From Clostridiales bacterium (GTDB taxonomy: Bacteria > Bacillota > Clostridia > Saccharofermentanales > Saccharofermentanaceae), in NCBI GenBank assembly GCA_017615755.1, contig JAFZZM010000060.1, positions 1-33,230 on the forward strand: DNA of 33,230 nt, in the 5' to 3' direction. The notes below the pieces were generated by a model. It had not been told where the DNA came from. It searched no databases and saw nothing but the letters and a program-made list of their open reading frames with translations. Positions 14,390 through 22,668 of the stretch are shown piece after piece. The position numbers and the translations under genes are program-made. How positions within the stretch are numbered: position 1 is the first letter of the stretch; each line of letters starts with the position of its first letter.

Positions 14390-15229
14390 TTACTCCTCTT
14401 CGCCGGCATTTTCACCGGCGTTTTCTTTTTCTTCTTCGGAACTTTCCGAAACTTCCTTGGTTTCTTCGGAAGATCCTTCATCCGTGCTTTCTTCTTTGCT
14501 TTCCGAAGCAGATCCTTCAGAAGAACTCTCTGTTTCCTCATCGGAGATGATCATGTCATCGTAAGAGATTTCTGTTGCTTCACCCTTTCGGTTGTACTTG
14601 AATTTCTTAAGACCAAATGCCTTATGTAAGAAGAGTGAACAACAAAGGATACGGAATGCCAGGTTGAAGAAGACTTCAAAGCCAAGGAAACCATACATGA
14701 ATGTCGGGAAAGTATTGATCATTACCGGAACGAAAAGCCAGATGGCGATCAGGATCAGTGTGATCGGAACATTTCTTATACTAAGAAGGATCGAATTCTT
14801 GATCGCATTCTTCAGAGTGGTCTCAAATGTAGCAATAATTGCAAAACCATAAAGAAAAACATCCAGTACAAGGAAAAGCATAAACCATACCGGGTACTGA
14901 AGGAAGGACAGGTTTGCAGGAACAAGGTCCGGACGGAAGTAAATGCCGTAAAGCTCAATAGAGAAGAAGGCTGTGGCCAGGAGCACGCCGACCCAGAGTA
15001 TCGTGCCCTTCTTAAAACTGTTTTTAAACTCGCGGAAATATTCCTGATGCACGATCGGATCTTCGCCGCTGCAGATCTTCAGACATACTTTATAAAGTCC
15101 ACAAAGTGACGGACCGATGGTAATGATCGGCAGACAAGTAAAAATGAATAAGAGATTTGCCCAGAACATATTGAATATGTTTGAGAGGAATCTCATAGCA
15201 GGATTATTGGAGTTAAAAACCTCATTCAT
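14390..15229 (-). CDS. DUF624 (YesL-like) membrane protein with acidic tail
   Basis: A 279-residue integral membrane protein. The start FLSNIFNMFWANLLFIFTCLPIITIGPSLCGLY matches DUF624, and five or so hydrophobic spans fill residues 15-195. YesL-type proteins are often next to MalF/MalG-type permeases in Bacillota, but their action is unknown. Residues about 222-279 are a Ser/Glu/Lys-rich low-complexity tail absent from typical members, probably cytoplasmic and disordered. The end of this tail overlaps the terminator of the converging gene. GAGG lies eight bases before the ATG. It is divergent from the importer operon and shares its control region. Confidence 0.85.
   Translation of the reverse strand: MNEVFNSNNPAMRFLSNIFNMFWANLLFIFTCLPIITIGPSLCGLYKVCLKICSGEDPIVHQEYFREFKNSFKKGTILWVGVLLATAFFSIELYGIYFRPDLVPANLSFLQYPVWFMLFLVLDVFLYGFAIIATFETTLKNAIKNSILLSIRNVPITLILIAIWLFVPVMINTFPTFMYGFLGFEVFFNLAFRILCCSLFLHKAFGLKKFKYNRKGEATEISYDDMIISDEETESSSEGSASESKEESTDEGSSEETKEVSESSEEEKENAGENAGEEE
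14401..14430 (+). terminator. Terminator placed inside the facing DUF624 gene
   Basis: CGCCGG, eight-base loop, CCGGCG, then TTTTCTTTTT. It ends the gene at 13695-14363 but its DNA also encodes the last residues of the DUF624 protein on the other strand. Confidence 0.8.
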
Positions 15230-15259
15230 ATATAAACCTCAAAGAAGAAAATAACGAAT

Positions 15260-15284
15260 TCAGTGATCCTTGACCGATCACTGA
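15260..15284. promoter_or_regulatory. Perfect dyad at the DUF624 start point
   Basis: TCAGTGATC and GATCACTGA are nine-base inverted arms around seven bases. On the minus strand it covers the likely start of transcription, so it is an operator candidate or a leader hairpin. Confidence 0.5.
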
Positions 15285-15289
15285 GAAAG

Positions 15290-15295
15290 ATTATA
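15290..15295 (-). promoter_or_regulatory. -10 box of the DUF624 gene
   Basis: TATAAT on the minus strand, just upstream of the dyad. The -35 at 17 bases (TGTATT) is poor, which would fit an activated promoter. Confidence 0.5.
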
Positions 15296-15321
15296 CCAAG
15301 TGGCTGAATAAAAATACAGAG

Positions 15322-15333
15322 CGAAACGTTTCG
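15322..15333. promoter_or_regulatory. LacI-family-type operator
   Basis: CGAAACGTTTCG is a 12-base perfect palindrome with a central CG, the form bound by LacI/GalR regulators of sugar genes. It lies between the divergent DUF624 gene and the importer operon. No LacI gene is in the window and no clear promoter for the importer was found in 15334-15482. Confidence 0.55.
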
Positions 15334-15482
15334 TGTCAAAAATAGCAAAAAGTGTTTTGAGTATTGCTCAGAAAGCGCAAGAATTGTAAAGAAAGAACAA
15401 GACGCAATGGTTATCATGTACGTGTAGTTACAAAAAACAGGCGAAGATTTCGTCAAAAATCTACAAATATCAGGAGGACGAT

Positions 15483-17006
15483 ATGAAAAAAATTATTGCA
15501 AGTGTATTGTGCTTTGCGATGGTAGCTGGCGTTGCTGGTTGTGATTCTAAGGATGAAACAACTAAGGCTGCAACAACAGCTGCTCCGACAACAGCTGCTG
15601 ACACAACAGCTGCTGACACAACAGCTGCTGACACAACAGCTGAGGACACCACAGCTGAGGATACAACAGCTGAGGACACAACCGCTGAGGAAGGCGAGAC
15701 AACAGCTGCTACACAGACGACAGCTAACGTTGAGTACGGTTCCGGTTCCATCGTGATCAAAGTTTACGCGATGTCTGCTGAGGTTCCGAACATGCTCGGT
15801 GCTTTCATGAAGCAGTTCCCGGACATGGCTGCTAAGTACAAGATCGATGCTATGTACTGCAACAACGACGGTCAGGGTTATGAGACAAAGCTGAACGCTG
15901 CTCTCCAGGCTGGCGAAGGCACAGCTCCGGACATCTACGTTGCTGAGGCTGACTACATTCTCCCTTACACACAGGGTGATTTCGCTGAGTACGCTGCATC
16001 CTACAAGGATTTCATCGATGACGTTGATAACAAGGTTAAGACAGCTGAGATCGCTCAGTACACAGTTGACCTTGGTTCCAAGGACGGCGAACTGAAGGCT
16101 CTCTGCTATCAGTGCACAGGTGGTGCTTTCATCTACAGAAGATCTATCGCTAAGGACGTATTCGGTTCTGACGATCAGAAGACTGTTGAAGATGCTATCG
16201 GCGCTGGTACACAGAAGTGGGACAAGTTCTTCGAGGCTTGCGAAGCTCTGAAGGCTAAGGGCTACAAGATGGTTTCCGGTCTGTCTGACATCTGGACAGT
16301 ATCTGAGAAGGCTTCCCAGACACCGTGGGTTGTTGATGGCAAGCTGAACATTGACCCGGCTAGATCCGAGTACATCGACATCGCTAAGAGGTGCATCGAC
16401 AACGAGTATACAAACGATACTTCTTCCTGGTCTGAGGCTTGGTACTCTGACATGATCGACGCTGGTTCTGCTAAGGTATTCGGTTGGTTCGGACCTGCTT
16501 GGTTGATCAACTACGTACTCGCTGACAAGTGCCAGTCTGACAACATCAACGTTGGTGACTATGCTGTATGTGTTCCGCCGGTAGGTTTCTGGTGGGGTGG
16601 TTCTTGGCTCCTCGCTTCCAAGCTGGCTGTTGAGAACGCTGACAAGAAGGAATTCGTTTCCAAGTTCATCGAGTGGGTTACACTTGATACAACTAAGGAA
16701 GGCCTCCAGTATGGTTGGGCTAACAACACAATCGAAGGTTTGACAGCTGCTAAGGATACTGTTTCCTCCGGTAAGGTAATGAAGGAATCTGATGGTTCCA
16801 TGGCATTCCTCGGTGGTCAGAACCCGTTCCAGATCTTCGTTGACGCTACAAGCTTTGCTTCTTCCAAGTGCAAGTGCCTGTACGACTCCGACCTGAACGG
16901 CACATGGCAGGATCTCGTTAACCAGTATGCTCATGGTAAGATCGAGAAAGACGATATCATGACTAAGTTTAAGGATGCTGCTGAGGCTATCGATATCGAA
17001 GTGTAA
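15483..17006 (+). CDS. Sugar ABC transporter substrate-binding lipoprotein
   Basis: A 507-residue extracellular solute-binding protein of the MalE-like type. The signal ends in VAGC, with Cys20 the lipid anchor. Residues 25-85 form a Thr/Ala/Asp/Glu linker built from six AxDTT units. The binding domain follows: TAPDIYVAEADYILPY, the hinge TGGAFIYRRSIAKDVFG, and the aromatic-rich SWSEAWYSD and FGWFGPAWL segments likely to stack on sugar rings. AGGAGG lies five bases before the ATG. Codons strongly favour GCT and GTT, as in rplM but unlike the neighbouring genes, which suggests very high expression. It is the first gene of the importer operon and is followed by a hairpin before the permeases. 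The substrate cannot be read from the sequence; an oligosaccharide is likely. Confidence 0.93.
   Translation: MKKIIASVLCFAMVAGVAGCDSKDETTKAATTAAPTTAADTTAADTTAADTTAEDTTAEDTTAEDTTAEEGETTAATQTTANVEYGSGSIVIKVYAMSAEVPNMLGAFMKQFPDMAAKYKIDAMYCNNDGQGYETKLNAALQAGEGTAPDIYVAEADYILPYTQGDFAEYAASYKDFIDDVDNKVKTAEIAQYTVDLGSKDGELKALCYQCTGGAFIYRRSIAKDVFGSDDQKTVEDAIGAGTQKWDKFFEACEALKAKGYKMVSGLSDIWTVSEKASQTPWVVDGKLNIDPARSEYIDIAKRCIDNEYTNDTSSWSEAWYSDMIDAGSAKVFGWFGPAWLINYVLADKCQSDNINVGDYAVCVPPVGFWWGGSWLLASKLAVENADKKEFVSKFIEWVTLDTTKEGLQYGWANNTIEGLTAAKDTVSSGKVMKESDGSMAFLGGQNPFQIFVDATSFASSKCKCLYDSDLNGTWQDLVNQYAHGKIEKDDIMTKFKDAAEAIDIEV
15594..15683 (+). repeat. Six tandem 15-base units in the lipoprotein linker
   Basis: Units start at 15594, 15609, 15624, 15639, 15654 and 15669. 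The first three encode AADTT and the last three AEDTT. Copy number could change by slippage and alter linker length without a frameshift. Confidence 0.9.
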
Positions 17007-17046
17007 TCTGATACACATTAGATTAATACCTAGAAACTAAAAGATT

Positions 17047-17087
17047 CGAGGCGGACGAAACGAAATTTCGCCGCCTCGTTTCTTATT
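17047..17087 (+). terminator. Attenuator hairpin between binding protein and permeases
   Basis: CGAGGCGG and CCGCCTCG, extended by CGAAA/TTTCG with one bulged A, followed by TTTCTTATTAT. The imperfect T tract suggests partial read-through: much binding protein, less permease. It may also protect the upstream transcript from 3' decay. Confidence 0.75.
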
Positions 17088-17116
17088 ATCTAAATGAGTG
17101 AACGGTGGTGTTTGTT

Positions 17117-18103
17117 TTGGGCAAGAAAAAGCTCGTTAATTATTCAAAATACGGTTACCTGTTTGCTATCCCTTTTATTCTTACTTTCCTAGTATTTACA
17201 CTCTATCCGATCTGCTATACGCTGATCCTCGGATTTACAAACCAAGAAGGCGCGATCCCGCCGAAGCTTAAGTTCCTCAAGGATCCACTTGAGAACTTCA
17301 AGTACCTCTTCAAGAAGAGAAGTTCCGGTTCGATGAGCTTTTTCTTAGAGTCACTGATTACTACAGCAAGAATCTGGATTATCAACTTTATTCCTCAGCT
17401 GACCTTGGCTCTTTTGCTGTCAGCATGGTTTACTGATAACCGAGTAAAGGTAAGAGGACAGGGATTCTTCAAGGTTGTATTCTATCTTCCGAATATCATT
17501 ACAGCAGCGACAATCGCTATCTTGTTTAAGCAGTTGTTCGGTTACCCGCAGGGCCCGATCAATGACCTTCTCAAGAACCTCCATCTTATTAAGAAAGCAT
17601 ACAACTTCGCACTTAGTAAGACGGCGACAAGAGCGATCATCGAGTTTATTCAGTGCTGGCAGTGGTATGGTTCCACAATGATCACCTTGATCGCAGCCGT
17701 TATCGGTATCAATCCTGAGATCTTCGAGGCTGCTGAAATCGACGGTGCAACAAGATGGAGAAAGTTCTGGAGTATTACTCTCCCGAGTGTTCGTCCGATC
17801 ATGTTGTTCACATTGGTTACAAGCTTGATCGGTGGTCTGTCCATGTTCGATATCCCGCAGTTGTTCGCAACAGGCGGCCCGGATAGAGCATCTACTACAA
17901 TTGCAATCTATATCTACAATACGGCTATGAAGAAACCGTATAAGTACAATAGAGCTGCTGCAGCAAGTATTCTTCTGTTTATTATCATCGTTACATGTTC
18001 TTCCTTGTTATTCTACTTCATGAGAGATAAGGATGCTGCTAAGATGAAGAAACTGAAGAAACAAGAAATTAAGCGTGCAAAACTTGCACAGAAGGGAGCG
18101 TAA
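17117..18103 (+). CDS. Sugar ABC transporter permease, MalF-like
   Basis: About 328 residues with six membrane spans, starting with a YGYLFAIPFILTFLVFTLYPICY helix. The EAA loop that docks the ATPase is EAAEIDGATRWRKFWSITLP, and SLIGGLSMFDIPQLFATGGP is the usual MalF segment near the end. The C-terminus is a Lys-rich tail (KMKKLKKQEIKRAKLAQKGA). I take the TTG at 17117 as start because GGTGG at 17104-17108 lies eight bases ahead; in-frame GTG codons at 17105 and 17108 lie within that site. It pairs with the MalG-like gene seven bases downstream. No ATPase gene is present, so a shared MsmK-type ATPase from elsewhere is expected. Confidence 0.92.
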   Translation: MGKKKLVNYSKYGYLFAIPFILTFLVFTLYPICYTLILGFTNQEGAIPPKLKFLKDPLENFKYLFKKRSSGSMSFFLESLITTARIWIINFIPQLTLALLLSAWFTDNRVKVRGQGFFKVVFYLPNIITAATIAILFKQLFGYPQGPINDLLKNLHLIKKAYNFALSKTATRAIIEFIQCWQWYGSTMITLIAAVIGINPEIFEAAEIDGATRWRKFWSITLPSVRPIMLFTLVTSLIGGLSMFDIPQLFATGGPDRASTTIAIYIYNTAMKKPYKYNRAAAASILLFIIIVTCSSLLFYFMRDKDAAKMKKLKKQEIKRAKLAQKGA

Positions 18104-18109
18104 AAAATT

Positions 18110-19006
18110 ATGGCAACTAATGATGAAGTTATGCTCTCTAAAAAACCAGAGAAAATCGGAACTTCCAGAAAAAGAGATTCCATCATTTTCAAAACTGTAA
18201 TTTATGTTGTATGTACGATCCTTGCTGTTTTGAGCTTGTGGCCTTTCATCTGTATGATGGTCAACTCCACAAGATCATCCATCCAGATCATGAGTAACGC
18301 GGTTTCTCTGATTCCTGGTAAGAGCTTGATGAAGAACATCAACATCCTGAAGGATCTGAAGACCTTCGACGCTATGACAGGTCTTAAGAACTCTTTCATC
18401 ATTTCCGCAAGTGTTACTGTTCTTACCGTATATTTCTCGAGCTTAACTGCTTATGCAATCTACGCGTATGACTGGAAACTGAAGAATGCGTTCTTCGCAT
18501 TGATCATGGGTATCATGATGCTTCCTGGTACCGTTACCATGATCGGTTTCTACCGCACCTGCTACCAGCTGCACCTGACAGATAATAAGCTGATCCTTAT
18601 TCTCCCGGCTATCGCGGCTCCAATGACGGTATTCTTCATGAAGCAATACCTCGAAGGCGCACTATCCATGGAGATCGTTGAATCCGCTCGTATCGACGGC
18701 GCAAGCGAGTTCCGTACATTTAATACGATCGTACTGCCGATCATGAAACCGGCTATGGCAACCCAGGCTATCTTCTCTTTCGTAGGTTCCTGGAACAGCT
18801 TCTTCCTCCCGTTGATCCTTTTCAACAAGCAGAAGAACTACACCATGCCTCTCATGGTTTCCCTGTTGAACGGTGATATTTACAAGACAGAGTTTGGTTG
18901 CGTATACCTCGGACTTACTGTTACAGCACTTCCGTTGATCATCATCTACCTGCTCCTGTCCAAGTACATCGTAAGCGGTATCGCTCTTGGTTCTGTTAAG
19001 GGTTGA
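18110..19006 (+). CDS. Sugar ABC transporter permease, MalG-like
   Basis: A 298-residue permease with six spans. The EAA loop is ESARIDGASEFRTFNTIVLP, and the GSWNSFFLPLILF segment and a short C-terminal end (KYIVSGIALGSVKG) are typical of MalG-type subunits. The N-terminal 20 residues are polar and basic (KPEKIGTSRKRDS). GAAGGGAG precedes the ATG inside the end of the upstream gene. With the MalF-like protein it forms the membrane channel of the importer. It is the last gene of the operon, which ends at a two-way terminator. Confidence 0.93.
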   Translation: MATNDEVMLSKKPEKIGTSRKRDSIIFKTVIYVVCTILAVLSLWPFICMMVNSTRSSIQIMSNAVSLIPGKSLMKNINILKDLKTFDAMTGLKNSFIISASVTVLTVYFSSLTAYAIYAYDWKLKNAFFALIMGIMMLPGTVTMIGFYRTCYQLHLTDNKLILILPAIAAPMTVFFMKQYLEGALSMEIVESARIDGASEFRTFNTIVLPIMKPAMATQAIFSFVGSWNSFFLPLILFNKQKNYTMPLMVSLLNGDIYKTEFGCVYLGLTVTALPLIIIYLLLSKYIVSGIALGSVKG

Positions 19007-19063
19007 TCCCCGAGGCGGATATCTGATCGAAAGATCATTCAAGAGCTAAAAAAACAAAAACAA

Positions 19064-19098
19064 AGAGGTCGTCTCAGAAATGAGACGGCCTCTTTTTC
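19064..19098. terminator. Bidirectional terminator between importer and AraC gene
   Basis: A 13-base stem (19064-19076 with 19081-19093, AGAGGTCGTCTCA against TGAGACGGCCTCT, one G-U pair) and a GAAA loop. TTTTTC follows on the plus strand and TTTGTTTTTG on the minus strand. Confidence 0.9.
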
Positions 19099-19119
19099 TG
19101 TTTGTTAATGAAATGCGGA

Positions 19120-20130
19120 TTATTCTTCGGAAGCGGCTTCCTCTTCGTCATTTTCATCATCTTCGTCTGTGGCCTTCGGGATGGCAACGGCTTTATTGAG
19201 ACGATACTGGGAAGGGGTGAGTCCGGTGTAGTTCTTGAAGCTTCGTGTGAAGCTGGTCAGGTTATTGAAGCCGGACTGAAACGCAATCTCGGTGACGGTC
19301 TTCGATGTATCGGCAAGAAGTACTTTTGCCGCCTGCATACGGCGATGTAGAAGGTAGTCATAGAATGTGACGTCGGTATATTCCTTAAACAATCTGGCGA
19401 AATGGAACTTCGAAAAACCTACATAGTCTGCTGCCCATTCCATCGAGATTTCATCCATGTAGTGGGAGTTGATGTGGTTGATCAGAGTTTTGAATTTGCC
19501 GTACTTGCCTTTCTTCTTCGATTCCTCGGCCCGGATCGGGTTGAACTGGGCACTGGTCGAAGCAATCAGGCTGAAGATCTTAAGTAACCGTGAATAGATC
19601 GACATCTCCAGGATCATGTTCTCATACATGAAGTACTGGTCGTTGATGGCCATGAACGAGGAATAGATCTGTCCGTAGAGATTCGGATAGGTCGTCTCGT
19701 TGATCAGGTGCGGCCCTTTCAGAAAATCAGACAGAAAGTGATATTCGTAGAGATGGGAAAGAAAACTGATGTTGAAGAGATAGATGAACCGGCAACCGTC
19801 GTTTTCACACTCGACCTCATGCATGGTGTCCGGCGGAATAAAGAAGATATCCCCGGGCACGATCGTATAGGACTTGGATCCGATGATGTACTTATAGTCA
19901 TTCTCGATCGGAATACAGACCTCCATGGCCGCGTGCTTATGCGCCGCATAGCTTCTGTACTTGTTATTGTACAGGATACGGATGCTGGTGTCCGGAACGT
20001 AATCGACATCTTCTTCCGCACCGACAAGCACTCTTCGGGAGAACTGCTTGACCGGCTGCTGGTAGATGGTCGGTGTCGAATCATCGTATTCCTCGTGCAG
20101 AGAAAAAGGATTGTTGATCTCTTCGTTCAT
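19120..20130 (-). CDS. AraC-family regulator with cupin sensor domain
   Basis: A 336-residue regulator. Residues about 55-125 form a cupin fold (HKHAAMEVCIPIE, YTIVPGDIFFIPPDTMHEVE) likely to bind a sugar. Residues about 214-310 hold two helix-turn-helix units: MEWAADYVGFSKFHFARLFK and the AraC signature VTEIAFQSGFNNLTSFTRSF, ending GLTPSQYR. A 26-residue acidic tail follows, which is unusual for the family. It faces the importer operon across a shared terminator, so it probably controls that operon or the DUF624 gene in response to the imported sugar. An AAGGA ribosome site lies about ten bases ahead of the ATG. Confidence 0.93.
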   Translation of the reverse strand: MNEEINNPFSLHEEYDDSTPTIYQQPVKQFSRRVLVGAEEDVDYVPDTSIRILYNNKYRSYAAHKHAAMEVCIPIENDYKYIIGSKSYTIVPGDIFFIPPDTMHEVECENDGCRFIYLFNISFLSHLYEYHFLSDFLKGPHLINETTYPNLYGQIYSSFMAINDQYFMYENMILEMSIYSRLLKIFSLIASTSAQFNPIRAEESKKKGKYGKFKTLINHINSHYMDEISMEWAADYVGFSKFHFARLFKEYTDVTFYDYLLHRRMQAAKVLLADTSKTVTEIAFQSGFNNLTSFTRSFKNYTGLTPSQYRLNKAVAIPKATDEDDENDEEEAASEE

Positions 20131-20202
20131 CGCGTATGGCTTTCCTTATCCTTTCTTGCGGCAGGGAGCATGAAGCGCCTTCCGGCCGCGGCTGTTTCTT
20201 CA

Positions 20203-20211
20203 AGTATAGCA
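20203..20211 (-). promoter_or_regulatory. Possible extended -10 promoter of the AraC gene
   Basis: TGCTATACT on the minus strand is an extended -10 element. The matching -35 would lie in the end of the radical SAM gene and is poor. Confidence 0.35.
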
Positions 20212-20215
20212 AATG

Positions 20216-21112
20216 TCACTCAAAATCGGGAATAAAACTTTCGCTGACCGTTCCGCCTTCCTGGGTAAAAGCATTCTCCTGGCCAAGGATCGCGAGGTGG
20301 TCCACCATGGCACGGTAGTGTTCGGAAGATAACGGCTTGGCAAGTTCCTCGGGCACGCCGGGCATCGGCGTGTACTGGTTCATCAGGCTGATCGTGATCT
20401 GATTTCCATACGTTTCAACCAGATGATCGAGTACATGTTTCGTATCAAAAAGCAGCCCCGGAAGCATGAGGTGGCGGACGATGACGCCTTTTTGCATCAT
20501 GCCGTCCGAATCAAAGACCTGATCCGGCTGCTGGCGTACCATCTCGGCGATGGCAGCGGAAGCTTTTTCAAAATAGTCAGGGGTACGTGCATATTGCGAA
20601 CTGATCTTTCCGGAGAAGAACTTCATGTCCGGAAGATAGATATCGATGGTGCCTTCGAGCATGCGGAGTGTCTCGACCGATTCGTAACCGCCGCAGTTAT
20701 AGAGGATAGGCAGGGTAAGACCGGAGCTTCTTGCCTGACGCACGGCTTCGACGATCTGCGGCGCATAATGTGTGCCGGTGACCAGGTTGATGTTATGCGC
20801 ACCCTTATCCTGCAAAGACAGCATGGCGCAAGCAAGTTCCGAAACGGAACAGGCTTTGCCGGGAAGAGCAACAGTACTGATTTCGTGGTTCTGGCAGAAG
20901 ATGCAGCCAAGGTTACATCCGGTAAAGAAGATCGTGCCTGACCCGCGGGTGCCGGAGATGCATGGCTCCTCCCACATGTGCAAGCCCACCCGCGCGATAC
21001 GGATCTCCGAGGTCATTTTGCAGAACCCGGTCTTGCCCGCATTACGGTTGGCGCCGCAACGACGGGGACACAAAAAACAACGATCCAAAGACGGGAATAA
21101 GTGCTTTTCCAC
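20216..21112 (-). CDS. Radical SAM protein, PflX-like
   Basis: A 298-residue radical SAM enzyme. The cluster motif is Cys66-x3-Cys70-x2-Cys73 in GCNLGCIFCQN. Ahead of it four more cysteines (Cys12, Cys15, Cys19, Cys31 in CFLCPRRCGANRNAGKTGFC) may hold a second metal or cluster. This layout matches the PflX group, relatives of pyruvate formate-lyase activase whose substrate is not established; no glycyl-radical enzyme gene is in the window. The GTG start is preceded by AAAGGAA at about ten bases. It is divergent from purF and lies 85 bases ahead of the AraC gene on the same strand. Confidence 0.88.
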   Translation of the reverse strand: MEKHLFPSLDRCFLCPRRCGANRNAGKTGFCKMTSEIRIARVGLHMWEEPCISGTRGSGTIFFTGCNLGCIFCQNHEISTVALPGKACSVSELACAMLSLQDKGAHNINLVTGTHYAPQIVEAVRQARSSGLTLPILYNCGGYESVETLRMLEGTIDIYLPDMKFFSGKISSQYARTPDYFEKASAAIAEMVRQQPDQVFDSDGMMQKGVIVRHLMLPGLLFDTKHVLDHLVETYGNQITISLMNQYTPMPGVPEELAKPLSSEHYRAMVDHLAILGQENAFTQEGGTVSESFIPDFE

Positions 21113-21156
21113 GAAAAATAAGTTCCTTTGCGTTCATTTCTTATCAGTATATCGCA

Positions 21157-21186
21157 TTGACAGGAAAAAGGCTCATAAAATACAAT
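21157..21186 (+). promoter_or_regulatory. Promoter of purF
   Basis: TTGACA at 21157-21162 and TACAAT at 21181-21186, 18 bases apart. The leader is only about 25 bases, so there is no room for a purine riboswitch. Confidence 0.75.
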
Positions 21187-21215
21187 GTTCTCGAATAGAA
21201 AGCAGGTGATGTCGC

Positions 21216-22610
21216 GTGATAGGTTCCCGCCATGAAGAGTGCGGTGTTTTCGGTATTTACGATCGCGAGGGTTTAAAGATCGCCCCGTTGGTTTACTACG
21301 GGCTTTTTGCTCTGCAGCATCGTGGCCAGGAGAGCTGCGGTATCGCCATCAATAACGACGGATGGATCCGTTGTCATAAGAACATGGGCCTCGTTTCGGA
21401 GGTCTTTACCCACGATGTGATCGATTCGCTGGAGGGCACGATCGCCATCGGGCATGTGCGCTACTCCACGACAGGCGCGAGTATCCTGAAGAACACGCAG
21501 CCTCTTGTTACCCAGTATGTTAAAGGTACCCTTTCCCTGGCCCATAACGGCAACCTGACCAACGCCATCACGCTGCGTCGGGAACTCGAGGAAGAGGGTG
21601 CTTTTTTTCAGACCACGGTAGACTCGGAGATCGTCGCGTATCTCGTAGCAAAAGAACGCACGAAGACGCATTCGGTCGAGGAAGCGGTGGAGAAGGCCAT
21701 GGAGCGGATCCAGGGCGGATATGCGCTTCTGGTCATGAGCCCGAAGAAACTCATTGCGGCGAGAGATCCGTATGGATTTAAACCGCTCTGTATGGGTAAG
21801 ATCGGGGAGTCCTATGTATTTGCATCCGAGACCTGCGCGCTCGATGCCGTAGGTGCGAAATACGAAAGAGATGTCGAGCCTGGCGAGATCGTCGTTATCG
21901 ACGATGACGGTATAAGGTCCATCCGGACACATTGCCGCGGCATCTGCAAAATGTGCATTTTCGAATATATCTACTTTGCCCGTCCGGACAGCCGGATCGA
22001 CGGCAAGAGTGTATATGAGGCCAGACTACAGGCCGGACGTCTTCTTTACAGACAGCATCCGGTAGAGGCGGATGTGGTCATCGGTGTACCGGAATCCGGA
22101 CTCGACGCGGCAAGCGGTTTTGGCGAAGAAGCGGGAATACCTGTCGTACGTGGTTTCATGAAGAATACCTATATCGGCAGAACGTTTATCAAGCCGGCGC
22201 AGGATCAGCGTCAGGAAGCCGTACGGATCAAGCTTAATCCGGTGGCGGAAGCGGTCAAGGGTAAGCGTGTCGTTCTGATCGATGACTCGATCGTTCGTGG
22301 TACGACCATGGCCAATATCGTGCGTATGCTCCGTGAAGCAGGCGCGACCGAAGTGCATGTACGCATCAGTTCGCCGCCTTTTGTTTCTCCGTGCTACTAC
22401 GGAACGGACGTGCCGAGCAAGGATCTACTGATCGCCTGCCAGCACACGATCCCGGAGATCTGCGAGATCCTGGGTGCGGATTCCCTCGGTTACCTCGAAG
22501 TTGATTCGCTGGGCGACCTGATCGGCGATAAGGACCATTCTTTCTGCGATGCGTGCTTTACCGGAAACTATCCGAACTACGACACCGGCATCGACATGAT
22601 GGAAGAGTAA
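21216..22610 (+). CDS. purF: Amidophosphoribosyltransferase
   Basis: PurF makes 5-phosphoribosylamine from PRPP and glutamine, the first step of purine synthesis. The 464-residue protein is of the Bacillus type: an eight-residue propeptide precedes Cys9 (EECGVFGI), which becomes the N-terminal nucleophile after processing. The glutaminase domain has LQHRGQES and GHVRYSTTG. The PRPP site is VVLIDDSIVRGTTMANIV. Cysteines for a [4Fe-4S] cluster are seen in CRGICKMCIFEY, SPCYYG and FCDACFTGNYP, so the enzyme is oxygen-sensitive. The start is GTG with AGGTGAT seven bases ahead. It stands apart from other pur genes and is followed by the HAD-GNAT gene without a terminator. Confidence 0.95.
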   Translation: MIGSRHEECGVFGIYDREGLKIAPLVYYGLFALQHRGQESCGIAINNDGWIRCHKNMGLVSEVFTHDVIDSLEGTIAIGHVRYSTTGASILKNTQPLVTQYVKGTLSLAHNGNLTNAITLRRELEEEGAFFQTTVDSEIVAYLVAKERTKTHSVEEAVEKAMERIQGGYALLVMSPKKLIAARDPYGFKPLCMGKIGESYVFASETCALDAVGAKYERDVEPGEIVVIDDDGIRSIRTHCRGICKMCIFEYIYFARPDSRIDGKSVYEARLQAGRLLYRQHPVEADVVIGVPESGLDAASGFGEEAGIPVVRGFMKNTYIGRTFIKPAQDQRQEAVRIKLNPVAEAVKGKRVVLIDDSIVRGTTMANIVRMLREAGATEVHVRISSPPFVSPCYYGTDVPSKDLLIACQHTIPEICEILGADSLGYLEVDSLGDLIGDKDHSFCDACFTGNYPNYDTGIDMMEE

Positions 22611-22668
22611 GAAGCCGGGAGTCAAGATCCGGGCACAGCGCCAAGATGCGCGTAAAGAGGAGACAACA

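Noticed and set aside
15453..17018. A 521-codon minus-strand open frame opposite the binding lipoprotein.
   Set aside because: It mirrors the biased codons of the real gene (GCT/GTT give Ser/Asn-rich complements) and has no ribosome site or domain.
21113..21215. A purine riboswitch before purF.
   Set aside because: The promoter leaves a leader of only about 25 bases.
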